64,000 nt of DNA from QHWT01 sp963755695 (GCA_963755695.1 CAVWLB010000010.1:2480001-2544000), one strand, 5' to 3'. Counted from the first letter of the stretch, positions 8,642-19,004 are shown. Made by a program: numbers and translations. Notes: a model not told the origin generated them from the letters alone.

Positions 8642-9691
8642 ATGGCTGTGACTCACACGAAACCGAAGATTCACAACGCGATGTGGCCCGGCCTGGTCGG
8701 CAAGGGCGGTCCCGGCGCAGAGCCGCCGATTGATCTCGATACGATGCTCGATCTCACTGCCAAGGCTCAGGTCGACGGCACGACGTTCGACGGCGTCGAT
8801 CTGTTCCTGTTCGATCCGCACGTCAGCATCGACTCATCCAACGACGACCTGCAGCGGCTCGCCGACAAGATCCGCTCGAAGAACCTGATGGTCGGTTCGC
8901 TGGTCGCGCCGGTGTGGCCGCCGACCGGCGGCGGATCGGCCATGGGCAGCGAAACGGAGCGAAAGGCGTTCCTCACGCAGGTACGCAAGGCATGCGCGAT
9001 CGGACGGAAGCTCGAAGATCTCGGGGTTCGCCGCTACGGCATCGTCCGCATCGACTCGGCGGCGAGTCCGGCCGAGTGGGCCAAGGATCCTGCGGGAAAC
9101 ACCAAGAAGATCGCCGACACGTTCCGGCAGGCGGCCGACATCGCCGATGACATTGGTGAGCGGCTGGCTGCCGAGGGAGAAATCTGCTGGGGCGGCATGC
9201 ACAGCGTGAAGCGCAACGTGGAGCTGCTCGAAATGGTGAACCGTCCGAAGACGGTCGGCTTCCAGGCAGACATGGCTCACACGCTGCTCTTCACGATGGG
9301 ATACAACGCGCCGGACGATCGCATCCTGCCGGAGAACTTCGACTGGTCGGATCGCAAGACCCTCGACGAGGGGCTGCGCAAAATGACCAAGGCGCTTCGT
9401 CCGTGGACGATCGACTTTCACGTCGCGCAGAACGACGCCACCGTCAAGGGATCGGGGTCTCACGACAAGACCGGCCGTCACTGTCTTCCGTTCGATCCCA
9501 ACGGCAAACTCGATATCGTCCAGCATGCCGGGTTCTGGCTGCGCGACGACAACGGCAACGTCGAACGCAAGTTCGATCACATCTGTTGGGACGGCTGCAT
9601 GTTTCCGAATGCGGTGATGACCCAGCAGAAGACCTGGAACGACGTGCTCGGCGTGATGAAAGCGGTCCGCGACGCCCACGGCTGGGAGTGA
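8642..9691 (+). CDS. Sugar isomerase/epimerase, xylose-isomerase-like TIM barrel
   Basis: 349 residues, starting at ATG 8642 with GACGAGGAC (8631-8639) as ribosome site. The pattern is that of AP-endonuclease-2-like TIM barrels, with metal-ligand type acidic/His residues spread over the strands (GGMHSVKRNVELLE, FQADMAHT, IDFHVAQND, WDGCMFPN). No signal peptide is seen, so it is cytoplasmic. It stands between the rhamnose module and a Gfo/Idh oxidoreductase and is likely co-transcribed with the latter. In the absence of a recognisable RhaA it is a candidate L-rhamnose/L-rhamnulose isomerase; alternatively it isomerises a keto-sugar formed by the oxidoreductase. Confidence 0.75.
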   Translation: MAVTHTKPKIHNAMWPGLVGKGGPGAEPPIDLDTMLDLTAKAQVDGTTFDGVDLFLFDPHVSIDSSNDDLQRLADKIRSKNLMVGSLVAPVWPPTGGGSAMGSETERKAFLTQVRKACAIGRKLEDLGVRRYGIVRIDSAASPAEWAKDPAGNTKKIADTFRQAADIADDIGERLAAEGEICWGGMHSVKRNVELLEMVNRPKTVGFQADMAHTLLFTMGYNAPDDRILPENFDWSDRKTLDEGLRKMTKALRPWTIDFHVAQNDATVKGSGSHDKTGRHCLPFDPNGKLDIVQHAGFWLRDDNGNVERKFDHICWDGCMFPNAVMTQQKTWNDVLGVMKAVRDAHGWE

Positions 9692-9692
9692 C

Positions 9693-9716
9693 GCGAGGGG
9701 CGAGGGGCGAGGGGCG
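9693..9716. repeat. Short GCGAGGG heptamer array
   Basis: Three copies of GCGAGGG lie between the isomerase stop and the Gfo/Idh start. The same heptamer family recurs at 16753-16764, 16819-16855 (inverted) and 32276-32297. The purine-rich run could double as a ribosome site region for the next gene. Confidence 0.8.
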
Positions 9717-9733
9717 ATGAGGTGCCAGACGCA

Positions 9734-10888
<1,155 letters not shown>

Positions 10889-10980
10889 GACGCGGCCGAG
10901 GACCGGAGCCACGGACAACCGCTGTTCGTGGCCTCTGTCCTCGATGATGCGGTGCTTTCCAATCTGTCTTCCGCCTGCGA

Positions 10981-12672
10981 TTACGGCAGCGCGAACGCAA
11001 AGAGCGCGTCGCCGCCAGACACCAGCACGTACTGCTTGCCGTCGAGCATGTAGGTCTCGGCCGCGTTCCCGACGTCGCCCAGCCGCGCGTGCCACAGCGG
11101 CTTGCCATTCGCCGGATCGTAGGCAACGAAATTACCAGACCCGTCACCGGCAAACAGAAGGCGGCCGGCGGTCGTGAGCATGCCGGTGGCCCCGCCTCCC
11201 CGCAGTTCGTGGCGCCATGCGACCTTGGACGTCGCTGGATCGATTGCGGTGATGGAACCGAAGGTCGTCACGCCGCCGCCGCCCTGAACGCCGCCGAGGC
11301 CCATCGATCCGCGCGGATCCGCGTCGATGAGATATCGAATCGAGAGCCCGTTGTCTTCAGGCACATAGAACAAGCCGGTGTCCGGCGAGTACGACGGCGG
11401 AGGCCAGTTGGTCGCGCTGCTGCTCACGATGGCGCCGGGAATCGTCGCGACCTTCTCTGGATTGAGAATGGGCCGCCCCTGCTTGTCCATGCCGCTCGCC
11501 CAGTTGGCTGTCGGACTGTACTTGCCGCTCGTCACGAACTCACCCGTGACCCGATCCACGGTGAAGAAATACCCGTTCCTGGCCGCAGTGGACACCAGTT
11601 TTCGCGACTGGCCGTTGATCTTCGCGTCGATCAGAATCGGCGTCTGCGCCGAATCGAAGTCGTGCATGTCGCGCGGCGAGGTCTGGTAATACCACGCCAT
11701 CTTGCCGGTATCCACGTTCACGGCGATCAGCGAACAACTGAACAAGCCGGTGCCGGTGCCGCGGCCCGCCACCGTGTAGGCCGGCGTGGGATTGCCGGTA
11801 CCAAAGATGTAGAGATTGGTTTCCGGATCGTACGCGCCGGGTACCCACGGCTGGGCCCCTCCGTGTCGTGCCGCCTCCAGGCTCGGCCAGGTGTCGACGC
11901 CGGGGTCGTCCGCGTTCATTGGCACGGTGTAGAGAATCCACTGCCGCTTGCCGGTTTCAGGGTCGTACGACTGAAGGAAGCCGGGCGCATCGATGTCGTT
12001 TCCGGTGCCGACAATCACGTGATCGCGAATGATGATCGGCGCCATCGACGAGAAGTACTGCTCGGCGAACGGCGCGAGCTCGACGTGCCACACTTCCTTT
12101 CCCGTACGCGCGTCGATCTTCACCAGGTAATCGTCGTGCGTCTCCATGAACAAGTAGTTGTGCCACATCCCGACCCCGCGATGTCCGGTGTGCGTGCCGC
12201 CGCGCGTCTTCCAGTAGAAATGCCAGAGGACCGTTCCGTCCCGCGCGTCGATGGCCCAGGCGTTGTCGGGCGAGGTCGCGTAAAGCACGCCGTCGACCAT
12301 CAGCACGGAACCGCGAATCTGTGCGGGACCGGGCCGGTTGAAATCGCCGCTTCCTTCCCCGGCGATGATCAGCCGCATGCCTTCTTCACCGGAGCCGGCG
12401 TCTGCAGTCACCGGGCCGCCGTGGCCGTTCGCGCCGAAACCCTGCATGAACCCTCGCGACACCCACGCCAGGCCGAGGTTCTTCACCGTGGTCTGATTGA
12501 TCTGCGTGAGGGAGCTGTAGCGCCTGCCGGTGTAATCGCCGGAATAGGTTGGCCACGAGTCGCCGAGCGGCTTGAGGAGCAACGCCGGGTCGAGGCCGCC
12601 GCCGCTCTGGGCGGCGAGCACGATCGGTACGACCAGCAGAAACGCCGGCACTATTCGCTTGATGGTTGTCAT
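10981..12672 (-). CDS. PQQ-dependent dehydrogenase (methanol/ethanol/glucose-type quinoprotein), periplasmic
   Basis: 563 residues with an N-terminal signal peptide (MTTIKRIVPAFLLVVPIVLA). The body is an eight-bladed propeller with repeated W-docking motifs, for example DGTVLWHFYWKTRGG, TGKEVWHVEL and ATSKVAWRHELRGG. TAARNGYFFTVDRVTGEF is typical of the alcohol-dehydrogenase-like quinoprotein family. The vicinal Cys-Cys pair of classical methanol dehydrogenases is not visible. It has no cytochrome tail, but the diheme cytochrome gene ends 10 bp upstream on the same strand, so electrons probably pass to that partner. It is the last gene of a three-gene minus-strand operon that begins with an epimerase, which points to a sugar substrate. 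Confidence 0.87.
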   Translation of the reverse strand: MTTIKRIVPAFLLVVPIVLAAQSGGGLDPALLLKPLGDSWPTYSGDYTGRRYSSLTQINQTTVKNLGLAWVSRGFMQGFGANGHGGPVTADAGSGEEGMRLIIAGEGSGDFNRPGPAQIRGSVLMVDGVLYATSPDNAWAIDARDGTVLWHFYWKTRGGTHTGHRGVGMWHNYLFMETHDDYLVKIDARTGKEVWHVELAPFAEQYFSSMAPIIIRDHVIVGTGNDIDAPGFLQSYDPETGKRQWILYTVPMNADDPGVDTWPSLEAARHGGAQPWVPGAYDPETNLYIFGTGNPTPAYTVAGRGTGTGLFSCSLIAVNVDTGKMAWYYQTSPRDMHDFDSAQTPILIDAKINGQSRKLVSTAARNGYFFTVDRVTGEFVTSGKYSPTANWASGMDKQGRPILNPEKVATIPGAIVSSSATNWPPPSYSPDTGLFYVPEDNGLSIRYLIDADPRGSMGLGGVQGGGGVTTFGSITAIDPATSKVAWRHELRGGGATGMLTTAGRLLFAGDGSGNFVAYDPANGKPLWHARLGDVGNAAETYMLDGKQYVLVSGGDALFAFALP

Positions 12673-12682
12673 TGGCGAATCG

Positions 12683-13669
12683 CTACTTGAGCGTCCACAG
12701 AAAGGCCGTGACGTTGTGCATGTCTGTTTCCGCCAACGTCGGCACGAGTTTTCGGTGAGCTTCCGATGGATCGTGGACCTCTACTTTTGGCCCGGTGGCA
12801 GTTCGCAGGAACGTCCTGCGGGTGCCGTCCTCCAGGATGAGCGACACCGCGAAGTCGTCGACGCGGGCCAGACGGCCTTCGAAACGCGGGCCGGACGCCG
12901 GTGTCACGATCACCGTGATCGGCTGCCGTTGCTGGGTTTCACCACCCTCGGCATCGGCGCCGCGTCCGCCACGGCCGCGGCCGCCGGACACCCACAGGTC
13001 CTGCAGCTCCCGCGGATCGCGGACGCGAGACACGATCCCCTTCATATCACCGTCCAGCGAATGACATGTACTGCACTTGGTAGCGAAGTACGCCTGCCCC
13101 GCCGCAGGATCGCCGACGAGCACCTTCTCCGGCGGCACCTCTACGCCCTCGGGCGGCCGTCCCTGCGCACCGGCGTTCGCAAGCACACTGTGAAAGTACT
13201 CGGCGATGGCCTTGATGTCGTCCACCGGCAGAGGGAACGCCGGCATCGGCGGCGCGCCCGCGCGCGGATTCGGGCGTCCGCGCTGCACGACCGGGATGAT
13301 CTGCTCACCCTCCTTGTCGCCGAGCACCAGCTGCGAACGCAGCAGGTTGGGACCTCCCTGTTGCCCTCCTCGCAAGTCGATGCCGTGGCATGCAGCGCAG
13401 TTGCTCTCGTACAGTCCCTTTCCGCGCGCGATCACCGCAGCGTCGGCCAGCTTCCGCTGCTGCTGCGGAAAGTTCGGCGGCGGCGGACCGCGGTGTTCCC
13501 CTTCCTGAGCGGGAGCGGGCGGTGGCTGAGGGGCGGCCCCCTGCGGAGCGGGCGGTGGCGTCTGACCCGCAGGGGGCTGTGTCTGTGCGAACCCTGCCAG
13601 GCCCGCACCCATCAACAGCGCCGCCGATATCACCAACGCGTGCCGATGTTTCAATGAGTGCTGCATCAT
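12683..13669 (-). CDS. Diheme c-type cytochrome, exported
   Basis: 328 residues with an N-terminal signal peptide (LVISAALLMGAGLAGFAQ). Two covalent heme motifs are present, CAACH (91-95) and CSTCH (199-203); the MPAFP segment near 142 is a plausible axial methionine site for heme 1. Between the signal and heme 1 lies a Pro/Gln-rich linker (~30-70), and after heme 2 a Gly/Arg stretch (GGRGRGGRGADAEGG). The last ~80 residues resemble a small beta domain. The ATG overlaps the stop of the upstream epimerase (ATGA). It is probably the electron acceptor of the quinoprotein encoded next. Confidence 0.88.
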   Translation of the reverse strand: MMQHSLKHRHALVISAALLMGAGLAGFAQTQPPAGQTPPPAPQGAAPQPPPAPAQEGEHRGPPPPNFPQQQRKLADAAVIARGKGLYESNCAACHGIDLRGGQQGGPNLLRSQLVLGDKEGEQIIPVVQRGRPNPRAGAPPMPAFPLPVDDIKAIAEYFHSVLANAGAQGRPPEGVEVPPEKVLVGDPAAGQAYFATKCSTCHSLDGDMKGIVSRVRDPRELQDLWVSGGRGRGGRGADAEGGETQQRQPITVIVTPASGPRFEGRLARVDDFAVSLILEDGTRRTFLRTATGPKVEVHDPSEAHRKLVPTLAETDMHNVTAFLWTLK

Positions 13670-14802
13670 CCTTGCCTCGACGCTGTGGTCGCAGACGCTT
13701 CGCTCAGCGCCCGACGACAATACTCAAGGCAGCCGCGGACCTCTTTCACGGGATCCGAGCCCTCCGGAACCTCGTATTCCATCTCGATCGTTCCTGGCAT
13801 CTTCCACTTGTTCTTCTTCACCAGCTGGAGGATCTCCTTGATCGGGGTCTCGCCGGTGCCCCACGGCAGATTCAGCGCGCAGTGCTCCGGGGTCGTCCGA
13901 TCCTTCAGATGGAAGCTGGCGATCCGATCGTAAAACTTCTGCAGGAACTGCATCGGAGTTCCGCCGACGCTGCCGGCCGCCACGAAGTGCCCGAAGTCGA
14001 CGTTCGCCATGTTGCCTTTGGACAACGCAAACGCCTGGTCGAACGCAGTCATGCTTCCTTGCAGATGCGTATGGTACGCGGCGTAGATCTTTTTCTTCAC
14101 CGCGAAGTCGCCGATGCGTTTCAGTTGGGCGGCGTCGGTCGGTAGTTCCAGCGTGGTGTGCGTGCATCCGAGTGCTTCGGCCACATTGAAGATGTACTCG
14201 AACTCCTCGTCGGACATGTTGGGATTGAGCTGCTTCCACGCGTAGATCGTGACACCGGCGTCGTTGTACGTCTTGCGCAGCTTCTTGAACGGCTCCATCG
14301 AGACCGTGGTGCGCCATTCCTTCAACTTTTTCGCCTGCTCCTGCTGCTCGGGTGTCAGCTCACCTCGTCCCCGTCCTCCACCGCCACCGGCTCCGCCGGC
14401 CGCGGGAGGAATCACGCATTCCTGCCCCTTCCACGATCCCTTCTTCGCTCCCTCGGGTATCGCGCCTGTTGCACCGCGTTCGCCGCCGCCGGCAGCCCCG
14501 CGACCGCCGGGGCCGCCGACACGACCGCTCGACGGCGCGCCGGCAAAGCTCTCGACCGGTCCCCCCATCAATTCAATGGCGTTAATCCCGGAATCGACAA
14601 TGTACTTCAGCGTCGCCTCAGCGCTTTGATCCGGCATGTTCCGGTAGCTGTAGGTGATCGTTCCGATCTGGACCCCGTCGATCAGTGAGTTCGGCTTCGA
14701 CGGTGCAAACGCCCCGAAGATGGACTCGGCTCTTTCCAGGATTGCCGCCGCGGGAAGGCTGGCGAGCGCGAGCTTTCCGAACTCTCGTCGGGTGTAGGAC
14801 AT
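13666..14802 (-). CDS. Tat-exported sugar phosphate isomerase/epimerase family protein (TIM barrel)
   Basis: 378 residues, starting at ATG 14802 with a strong GAGGGAG ribosome site. The twin-arginine signal TRREFGKLALASLPAAA predicts export of a folded, probably metal-loaded enzyme. The barrel has the AP-endonuclease-2-like pattern (YHTHLQGSMTAFDQA, NVDFGHF, SFHLKDR, EMEYEVPEG). A Gly/Arg-rich insert (GGPGGRGAAGGGERGATG and following) interrupts the barrel around residues 85-150. It is the first gene of an operon with a diheme cytochrome and a quinoprotein, suggesting periplasmic isomerisation of an oxidised sugar. Confidence 0.82.
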   Translation of the reverse strand: MSYTRREFGKLALASLPAAAILERAESIFGAFAPSKPNSLIDGVQIGTITYSYRNMPDQSAEATLKYIVDSGINAIELMGGPVESFAGAPSSGRVGGPGGRGAAGGGERGATGAIPEGAKKGSWKGQECVIPPAAGGAGGGGGRGRGELTPEQQEQAKKLKEWRTTVSMEPFKKLRKTYNDAGVTIYAWKQLNPNMSDEEFEYIFNVAEALGCTHTTLELPTDAAQLKRIGDFAVKKKIYAAYHTHLQGSMTAFDQAFALSKGNMANVDFGHFVAAGSVGGTPMQFLQKFYDRIASFHLKDRTTPEHCALNLPWGTGETPIKEILQLVKKNKWKMPGTIEMEYEVPEGSDPVKEVRGCLEYCRRALSEASATTASRQG

Positions 14803-15007
14803 GAGTGGCTCCCTCAAGGTAGATGAGTATCAGGCCGGAAGAGTTGTGAAAATTTCTGGAGATTCGGTAAATTGGCGTTCCGAGTTGCCGTAATGCCAAC
14901 TGACTATGCCCTCCGCCGCCGTCATGCATCGGTCTGACAGGCGCCATTCTTATCAATTTGGGGCTGCCCGACAACATCAATCACCGGGAACGACGAGGGA
15001 GGACGAG

Positions 15008-15933
15008 GTGTTTCAATCACGGACCCGGGTTCGCTGGCTCATGGCAATGACGACCGCGGCAATGGCCCTTGCGCTCGGGATGGACATCGTCACCGCGCAG
15101 CAGCCGGCGCCGGGTTCGTCGGCGGGCTCCGGACAGAGCTCGGCGCCAGCCCAAGGACAGGGTCCGGGTCGGGGACGTGGCGGATTCACGCAGCCGGAGC
15201 CTGTCGATTTCCAGGAACATGAAGGGTGGACGTCGCTCTTCGACGGGAAGACGCTCGACGGCTGGTCGGGCGACAAGAACTGGAAAGTGGAAGACGGCGC
15301 AATCACGATCGAGTCGACCTGCGAACAGCCGACCGGGACCGTGTATCTCGTCTGGCAAGGAGGAGAAGCGGCCGACTTCGAGTTGAAGATGGAGATGAAA
15401 GGCACCGGCAACATCAACGGCGGCATTCAGTACCGCGGCTGGATTGCGCCTCGTCCGCAGCGCGCTGGCGGACCTGGCGGAGCCGGGCGTGGACCGCAGG
15501 GTCCGTGCCCGGGAGGTGCGCAACGCGGCAGCCCACCCGATCCGCAGACTGAAGAACAATGGAACATGTGGGGCGCGCAGTACGATTTCGACGCCGCCAA
15601 CCGGTTCACTGGACAGTTCTACGAACAATCCACCGGTCGCGGCATCATCGCCTGGAAGGGACAGGTCGTCCGCACTCTCGAGGGGCAGCCCAAGCGGTTG
15701 ATCGCCACGCTTGGCGAACCCGCGGTGATCGACTGGTACTACAAGCCAGACGAGTCGATCGCCACATCGTCGCCGTCGGCAATCAGATGACGCACATCCT
15801 CAACGGACACGTCATCTCTGTCCTGGTCGACGAGGGCGCCTCGAAAGCGCGCAAGAGTGGCAAGATCGGGATCGAGGTGGAAGCGACCGGCAAACTGTTC
15901 GCCCGCAACATCTGGCTCAAGAAGCTTTCATAG
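15008..15933 (+). CDS. DUF1080 (3-keto-disaccharide hydrolase family) exported protein, frameshifted near the 3' end
   Basis: Begins at GTG 15008 behind GGGAGG (14998-15003). A signal peptide is followed by a Gln/Gly/Arg-rich linker and then the DUF1080 jelly-roll start (GWTSLFDGKTLDGW). One frame runs to about 15750-15770. The conserved tail NQMTHILNGHVISVLVDEG through NIWLKKL continues in another frame to the stop at 15933. The upstream frame alone would stop at 15790. Members of this family are reported to hydrolyse 3-keto-glycosides. It lies directly before a second DUF1080 gene (15 bp) and opposite the epimerase-cytochrome-quinoprotein operon. Confidence 0.8.
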
Positions 15934-15948
15934 AGAAGGCCATCAACC

Positions 15949-16752
15949 ATGACTCAGCGACCGCGTCAACCCGGCGACTTCAAAGCACCGGCCTCCGTTC
16001 GTACCTTCATCCTGTTCGCGACAACCGCGCTGTTGGCGGCGAACCTCGCGGCGCAGATGCCACCGCTGCCGCAGCCGCTGCCGTTCGAGGATCACACGGG
16101 CTTTTCGCAGATCTTCGATGGCAGCACGTTGAAGGGATGGGATGGAGATCCCGGATTCTGGCGTGCTGAAGGTGGGGCCATCGTCGGCCAGACGACCCCC
16201 GAGAACAAGCTGGCCGAGAACACCTTCATCATCTGGCGCGGTGGCGAGCCAGGAGACTTCGAGCTGAAACTCGAATACCGCATCAGTGCCACCAACAGTG
16301 GGATTCAGATTCGCAGCCGCCGGCTCAACCCCGGCACTACGGATCCGTCGGGACGAGCGGTCAACGGCAAGTGGGTGATGGCGGGGTACCAGGCGGACAT
16401 TGATTTCGCCAATATGTTCACCGGCCAGATCTACGAGGAACGTGGACGTGGATTCCTGGCGATGCGCGGTCAATACACCTACATCCCGTCGACCGGCGGT
16501 GCCAAGGTCGTCGGCTCGCTTCAGACCAGCGACAACGAACTGAAGGACATCATCAAGGCCACCGACTGGAATCAGGTCCACGTGATTGCGCGCGGCAACA
16601 TGATCACCGAGATCATGAACGGCCACGTCACCAGCACGGTGGTCGACGATGACAGCAAGGGACGGGCGCTCAGCGGCCTGATTGGTTTCCAGATGCACGT
16701 GGGCGAGCCGATGAAGGTCGAGTTCAGGAATATCTGGTTGAAGCAGTACTGA
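15949..16752 (+). CDS. DUF1080 (3-keto-disaccharide hydrolase family) exported protein
   Basis: 267 residues, intact. The N-terminus has a signal-like segment (FILFATTALLAANLAA) preceded by a basic stretch. The domain runs from GFSQIFDGSTLKGWDGDPGF to NIWLKQY at the C-terminus, with FTGQIYEERGRGFLAMRGQ and MNGHVTSTVVDDD as family-typical blocks. It is predicted periplasmic and may cleave keto-glycosides or bind sugars. It is co-directional with the preceding DUF1080 gene, so the pair is probably one transcript. Confidence 0.9.
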   Translation: MTQRPRQPGDFKAPASVRTFILFATTALLAANLAAQMPPLPQPLPFEDHTGFSQIFDGSTLKGWDGDPGFWRAEGGAIVGQTTPENKLAENTFIIWRGGEPGDFELKLEYRISATNSGIQIRSRRLNPGTTDPSGRAVNGKWVMAGYQADIDFANMFTGQIYEERGRGFLAMRGQYTYIPSTGGAKVVGSLQTSDNELKDIIKATDWNQVHVIARGNMITEIMNGHVTSTVVDDDSKGRALSGLIGFQMHVGEPMKVEFRNIWLKQY

Positions 16753-16860
16753 GGCGAGGGGCGACAAGGGTGCTGGGTGCAGCGTGCTACGGGCTGGGTG
16801 CTGCGAGCTTCTCGCCGCTCGCCCCTCGCCCGTCGGGCTCGCCCCTCGCCCCTCGCACCG
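16753..16860. repeat. Inverted GCGAGGG/CCCTCGC heptamer repeats
   Basis: GGCGAGGGGCGA (16753-16764) is perfectly complementary to TCGCCCCTCGCC at 16819-16830 and again at 16839-16850. The arms flank a GCTGGGTGC-rich stretch that is itself repeated. It lies between the DUF1080 stop and trmO and resembles a bulky intergenic hairpin. Confidence 0.85.
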
Positions 16861-16868
16861 AGACCACC

Positions 16869-17435
16869 ATGTTCACCATGCACCCCATCGGCTCGATCCG
16901 CTCGCCTTACACTGACTCCTCCCAGATCCCGAAAGGTCCCGGCGCCGAACATCGAGCGGAGGGAGTGCTCGAAATCCTGCCGGAGTACGAACAAGGCCTG
17001 ATGGACATCGACGGCTTTTCGCACCTGTTCGTGCTGTGGGTATTCGATCGCGCCGCGGGCTCGTCGCTGATTGCCACGCCGCCGCTGGATCGTCGCCCTC
17101 ATGGCGTCTTCGCCACACGCTCGCCGCAGCGGCCCAATCCGATTGGCCTGACGGTAGTCGCACTGCTCCGGCGTGAAGGCACGAAGTTGTTCGTTCGCGG
17201 CGTCGACATGCTCGACGGCTCGCCGATTCTGGACGTCAAGCCGTATCTCTCGAGCATCCCGGAGGCCGACCTGCGCCGCGGGTGGCTCGAAAGCGTCGAG
17301 CGCGGTGCTCCACCGACGGATTCCGTCACTCCGGAACAGTCCGCGGCTGTCGCGGACGATTCACGCCAAGGCGCAGAGGCGCGGGACGGCCAGGGACGCT
17401 CAACTCGTTCCCGGGCGTGCGACGAGGACGACTGA
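16869..17435 (+). CDS. trmO: tRNA (N6-threonylcarbamoyladenosine(37)-N6)-methyltransferase TrmO
   Basis: 188 residues. The TsaA/TrmO beta-barrel is recognised from HPIGSIRSPYTD at the N-terminus, HLFVLWVFDR and the signature RSPQRPNPIGLT near 83-94, then DMLDGSPILDVKPYL. TrmO methylates t6A37 of certain tRNAs using SAM. The barrel ends near residue 150; the remaining ~38 residues are hydrophilic and low in similarity. ATG 16869 is chosen because it precedes the conserved block directly. Adjacent genes are unrelated. Confidence 0.9.
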   Translation: MFTMHPIGSIRSPYTDSSQIPKGPGAEHRAEGVLEILPEYEQGLMDIDGFSHLFVLWVFDRAAGSSLIATPPLDRRPHGVFATRSPQRPNPIGLTVVALLRREGTKLFVRGVDMLDGSPILDVKPYLSSIPEADLRRGWLESVERGAPPTDSVTPEQSAAVADDSRQGAEARDGQGRSTRSRACDEDD

Positions 17436-17721
17436 AGAAGCAGCTGCTCTGCCGGCGAAGGCGCTGCGACGTCACGTACGATTTCACGCGGAGGTCGCCG
17501 AGCCCACAGAGAACTTACCAACAAAAGGCCTTCTGCGCGCTCAGCGTCCTCTGCGTGCAATTCGTACGTGAAGAGCCGCCGCCTCTTACGGGCGATTGTC
17601 TTTTCCGCAGACTCCGATTCGACTGAACTCACTCAACCGCGAACCTGCGTGGCACGATCGCGGATGTCAGACCAGCGCGCCGCACACCTCGCGAAAATGT
17701 CTCGCGTGCTACGATTCCGTC
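17436..17721. other. 286-bp gap with no gene recognised
   Basis: Between trmO and the DUF3224 gene I see no conserved protein, RNA gene or clear promoter. Short open frames exist but lack family features or a consistent start. The trmO frame ends at 17435, and nothing downstream resembles a continuation. Confidence 0.5.
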
Positions 17722-18120
17722 GTGACTGCGCATGCCAGCGGAACGTTCGACGTCAAGCTCACACCGCAGACGATGGTGGACAACCAGGCCGGTCTCGCGA
17801 GGATGTCCATCGAGAAGCAATTCCACGGAACACTGGAGGGCACCAGCAAAGGAGAGATGTTGAGTGCCGGAACGACAGTGAAGGATTCGGCAGGCTACGT
17901 CGCACTCGAGCGCGTCAGCGGAACCCTCGCAGGCAACACTGGAACCTTCGTCCTCCAGCACAGCGCTACGATGAATCGAGGCACGCCGCAGCTGTCGATC
18001 AAGGTCGTCCCGGACTCAGGAACCGGTCAGCTGACGGGATTGTCTGGCGAGATGGCGATCAAAATTGAAAACGGCAGGCATTTGTACGAATTCGATTACT
18101 CGATCGGCCCTGCGCGATAG
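17722..18120 (+). CDS. DUF3224 domain-containing protein
   Basis: 132 residues from GTG 17722, starting ASGTFDVKLTPQ as DUF3224 proteins do and ending FDYSIGP. The family is a small cytoplasmic beta-barrel of unknown role (allene-oxide-cyclase-like fold). Internal blocks HGTLEGTSKGEML, VSGTLAGNTGTFVLQHS and GTGQLTGLSGEM fit the family. An open frame extends upstream to 17596, but that stretch has no family similarity. Transcribed alone or with the next membrane protein. Confidence 0.82.
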   Translation: MTAHASGTFDVKLTPQTMVDNQAGLARMSIEKQFHGTLEGTSKGEMLSAGTTVKDSAGYVALERVSGTLAGNTGTFVLQHSATMNRGTPQLSIKVVPDSGTGQLTGLSGEMAIKIENGRHLYEFDYSIGPAR

Positions 18121-18244
18121 GCGCGACAGATGCCGTTGAGCGAAGAGCGCCTCTCTACACGGATCGGGTGAGATGACGCCTGCGATGTCGCCTTCTCCTT
18201 CCTGTTGCGCGACGCAATCGGAACGGTGACCCTCGACAGGGATC

Positions 18245-18796
18245 ATGTCCGCCTTTCATTACGGCATTCTGGTCGCTGGATGGATCATTTGGATGGCGCC
18301 GTTCTTCTTCATTAAAAGGAGCGGTGCGAAGGCCGAGCGAGTCGACCGCCGTGCACGGTGGGGAATCGTGCTGGAAGGTGTCGCCTACTCCCTGATGTGG
18401 CAGAGCAAATTCTGGTTGCGGCAGCCGCACGGCTGGCGCACGGCGCTATCGATATGGTTTCTAGCCCTGGCCTCGGTCCTGTCCTGGAGCAGCGCGCGCA
18501 CCCTCGGGCGTCAGTGGCGTTTCGACGCCGGGCTCAATCGGGACCATGAGCTGGTCACGTCCGGCGCCTATCGCTTCGTACGCCATCCCATCTACGCCTC
18601 GATGTTATGCCTCCTGCTCGGCACCGGCTTCATGGTCGCGCCGATGCTGCTCCTTCTGATCTCGACATCGATATTCATCGCGGGTACGCAGATTCGCGTT
18701 CGCATCGAGGACAACCTGCTGGCGGCGCGGTTCGGCGATCGCTTCCGCGACTATCGACAGAGCGTCGGGGTGTACGTTCCGTTTCTGAAGATCTAG
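18245..18796 (+). CDS. Isoprenylcysteine carboxyl methyltransferase family (phospholipid-methyltransferase-like) membrane protein
   Basis: 183 residues with about four membrane segments (near 5-23, 65-80, 115-140 and neighbours). The ICMT/PEMT signature is visible: LVTSGAYRFVRHPIYAS near residues 99-115 and RIEDNLLAARFGDRFRDY near the end. Such proteins methylate lipids or prenylated substrates with SAM; bacterial members are mostly uncharacterised. It lies upstream of the lipid-transport operon with a 270-bp gap that carries a conserved element. Confidence 0.82.
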   Translation: MSAFHYGILVAGWIIWMAPFFFIKRSGAKAERVDRRARWGIVLEGVAYSLMWQSKFWLRQPHGWRTALSIWFLALASVLSWSSARTLGRQWRFDAGLNRDHELVTSGAYRFVRHPIYASMLCLLLGTGFMVAPMLLLLISTSIFIAGTQIRVRIEDNLLAARFGDRFRDYRQSVGVYVPFLKI

Positions 18797-18888
18797 CCGA
18801 GCTTCGTTGGATGAAACTCCATGTGGGAGGAGCGATTGAACCGGCGCCACGACGCACCGGACGGAGGGGCGGCCTGCACCCACAAACA

Positions 18889-19004
18889 CGGTATTTGGGA
18901 GGGCCTCCGTCAATCCGTGGGGAAGCCAACGCCACCTCACGAGGTTTCAGGCATACCTGCAGGAGGCGGTCACCAATCGTCACGGCATACCAGTTGCTGA
19001 CGGC
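18889..19004 (+). ncRNA. Candidate structured element, copy A (upstream of mlaE)
   Basis: A ~116-bp element that recurs at 22632-22747. Both copies begin CGGTATnTnGGAGGnCCTCC and end CAGTTGCTGACGGC, exactly 102 bp apart. CCGTCA (18907-18912) can pair with TGACGG (18998-19003), and CAAC (18927-18930) with GTTG (18993-18996), as also in the other copy. This suggests a folded RNA leader of the lipid-transport operon. No known riboswitch class was recognised. Confidence 0.45.

Noticed and set aside
7486..8821. Long open frames on both strands across the 98-bp repeats (up to ~380 codons)
   Set aside because: They are periodic translations of the satellite, change meaning with each copy and overlap the real cupin and isomerase genes.
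18889..19004. Assignment of the duplicated element to cobalamin, c-di-GMP or SAM riboswitches
   Set aside because: The hallmark motifs of those classes are not found; it was left as unclassified.
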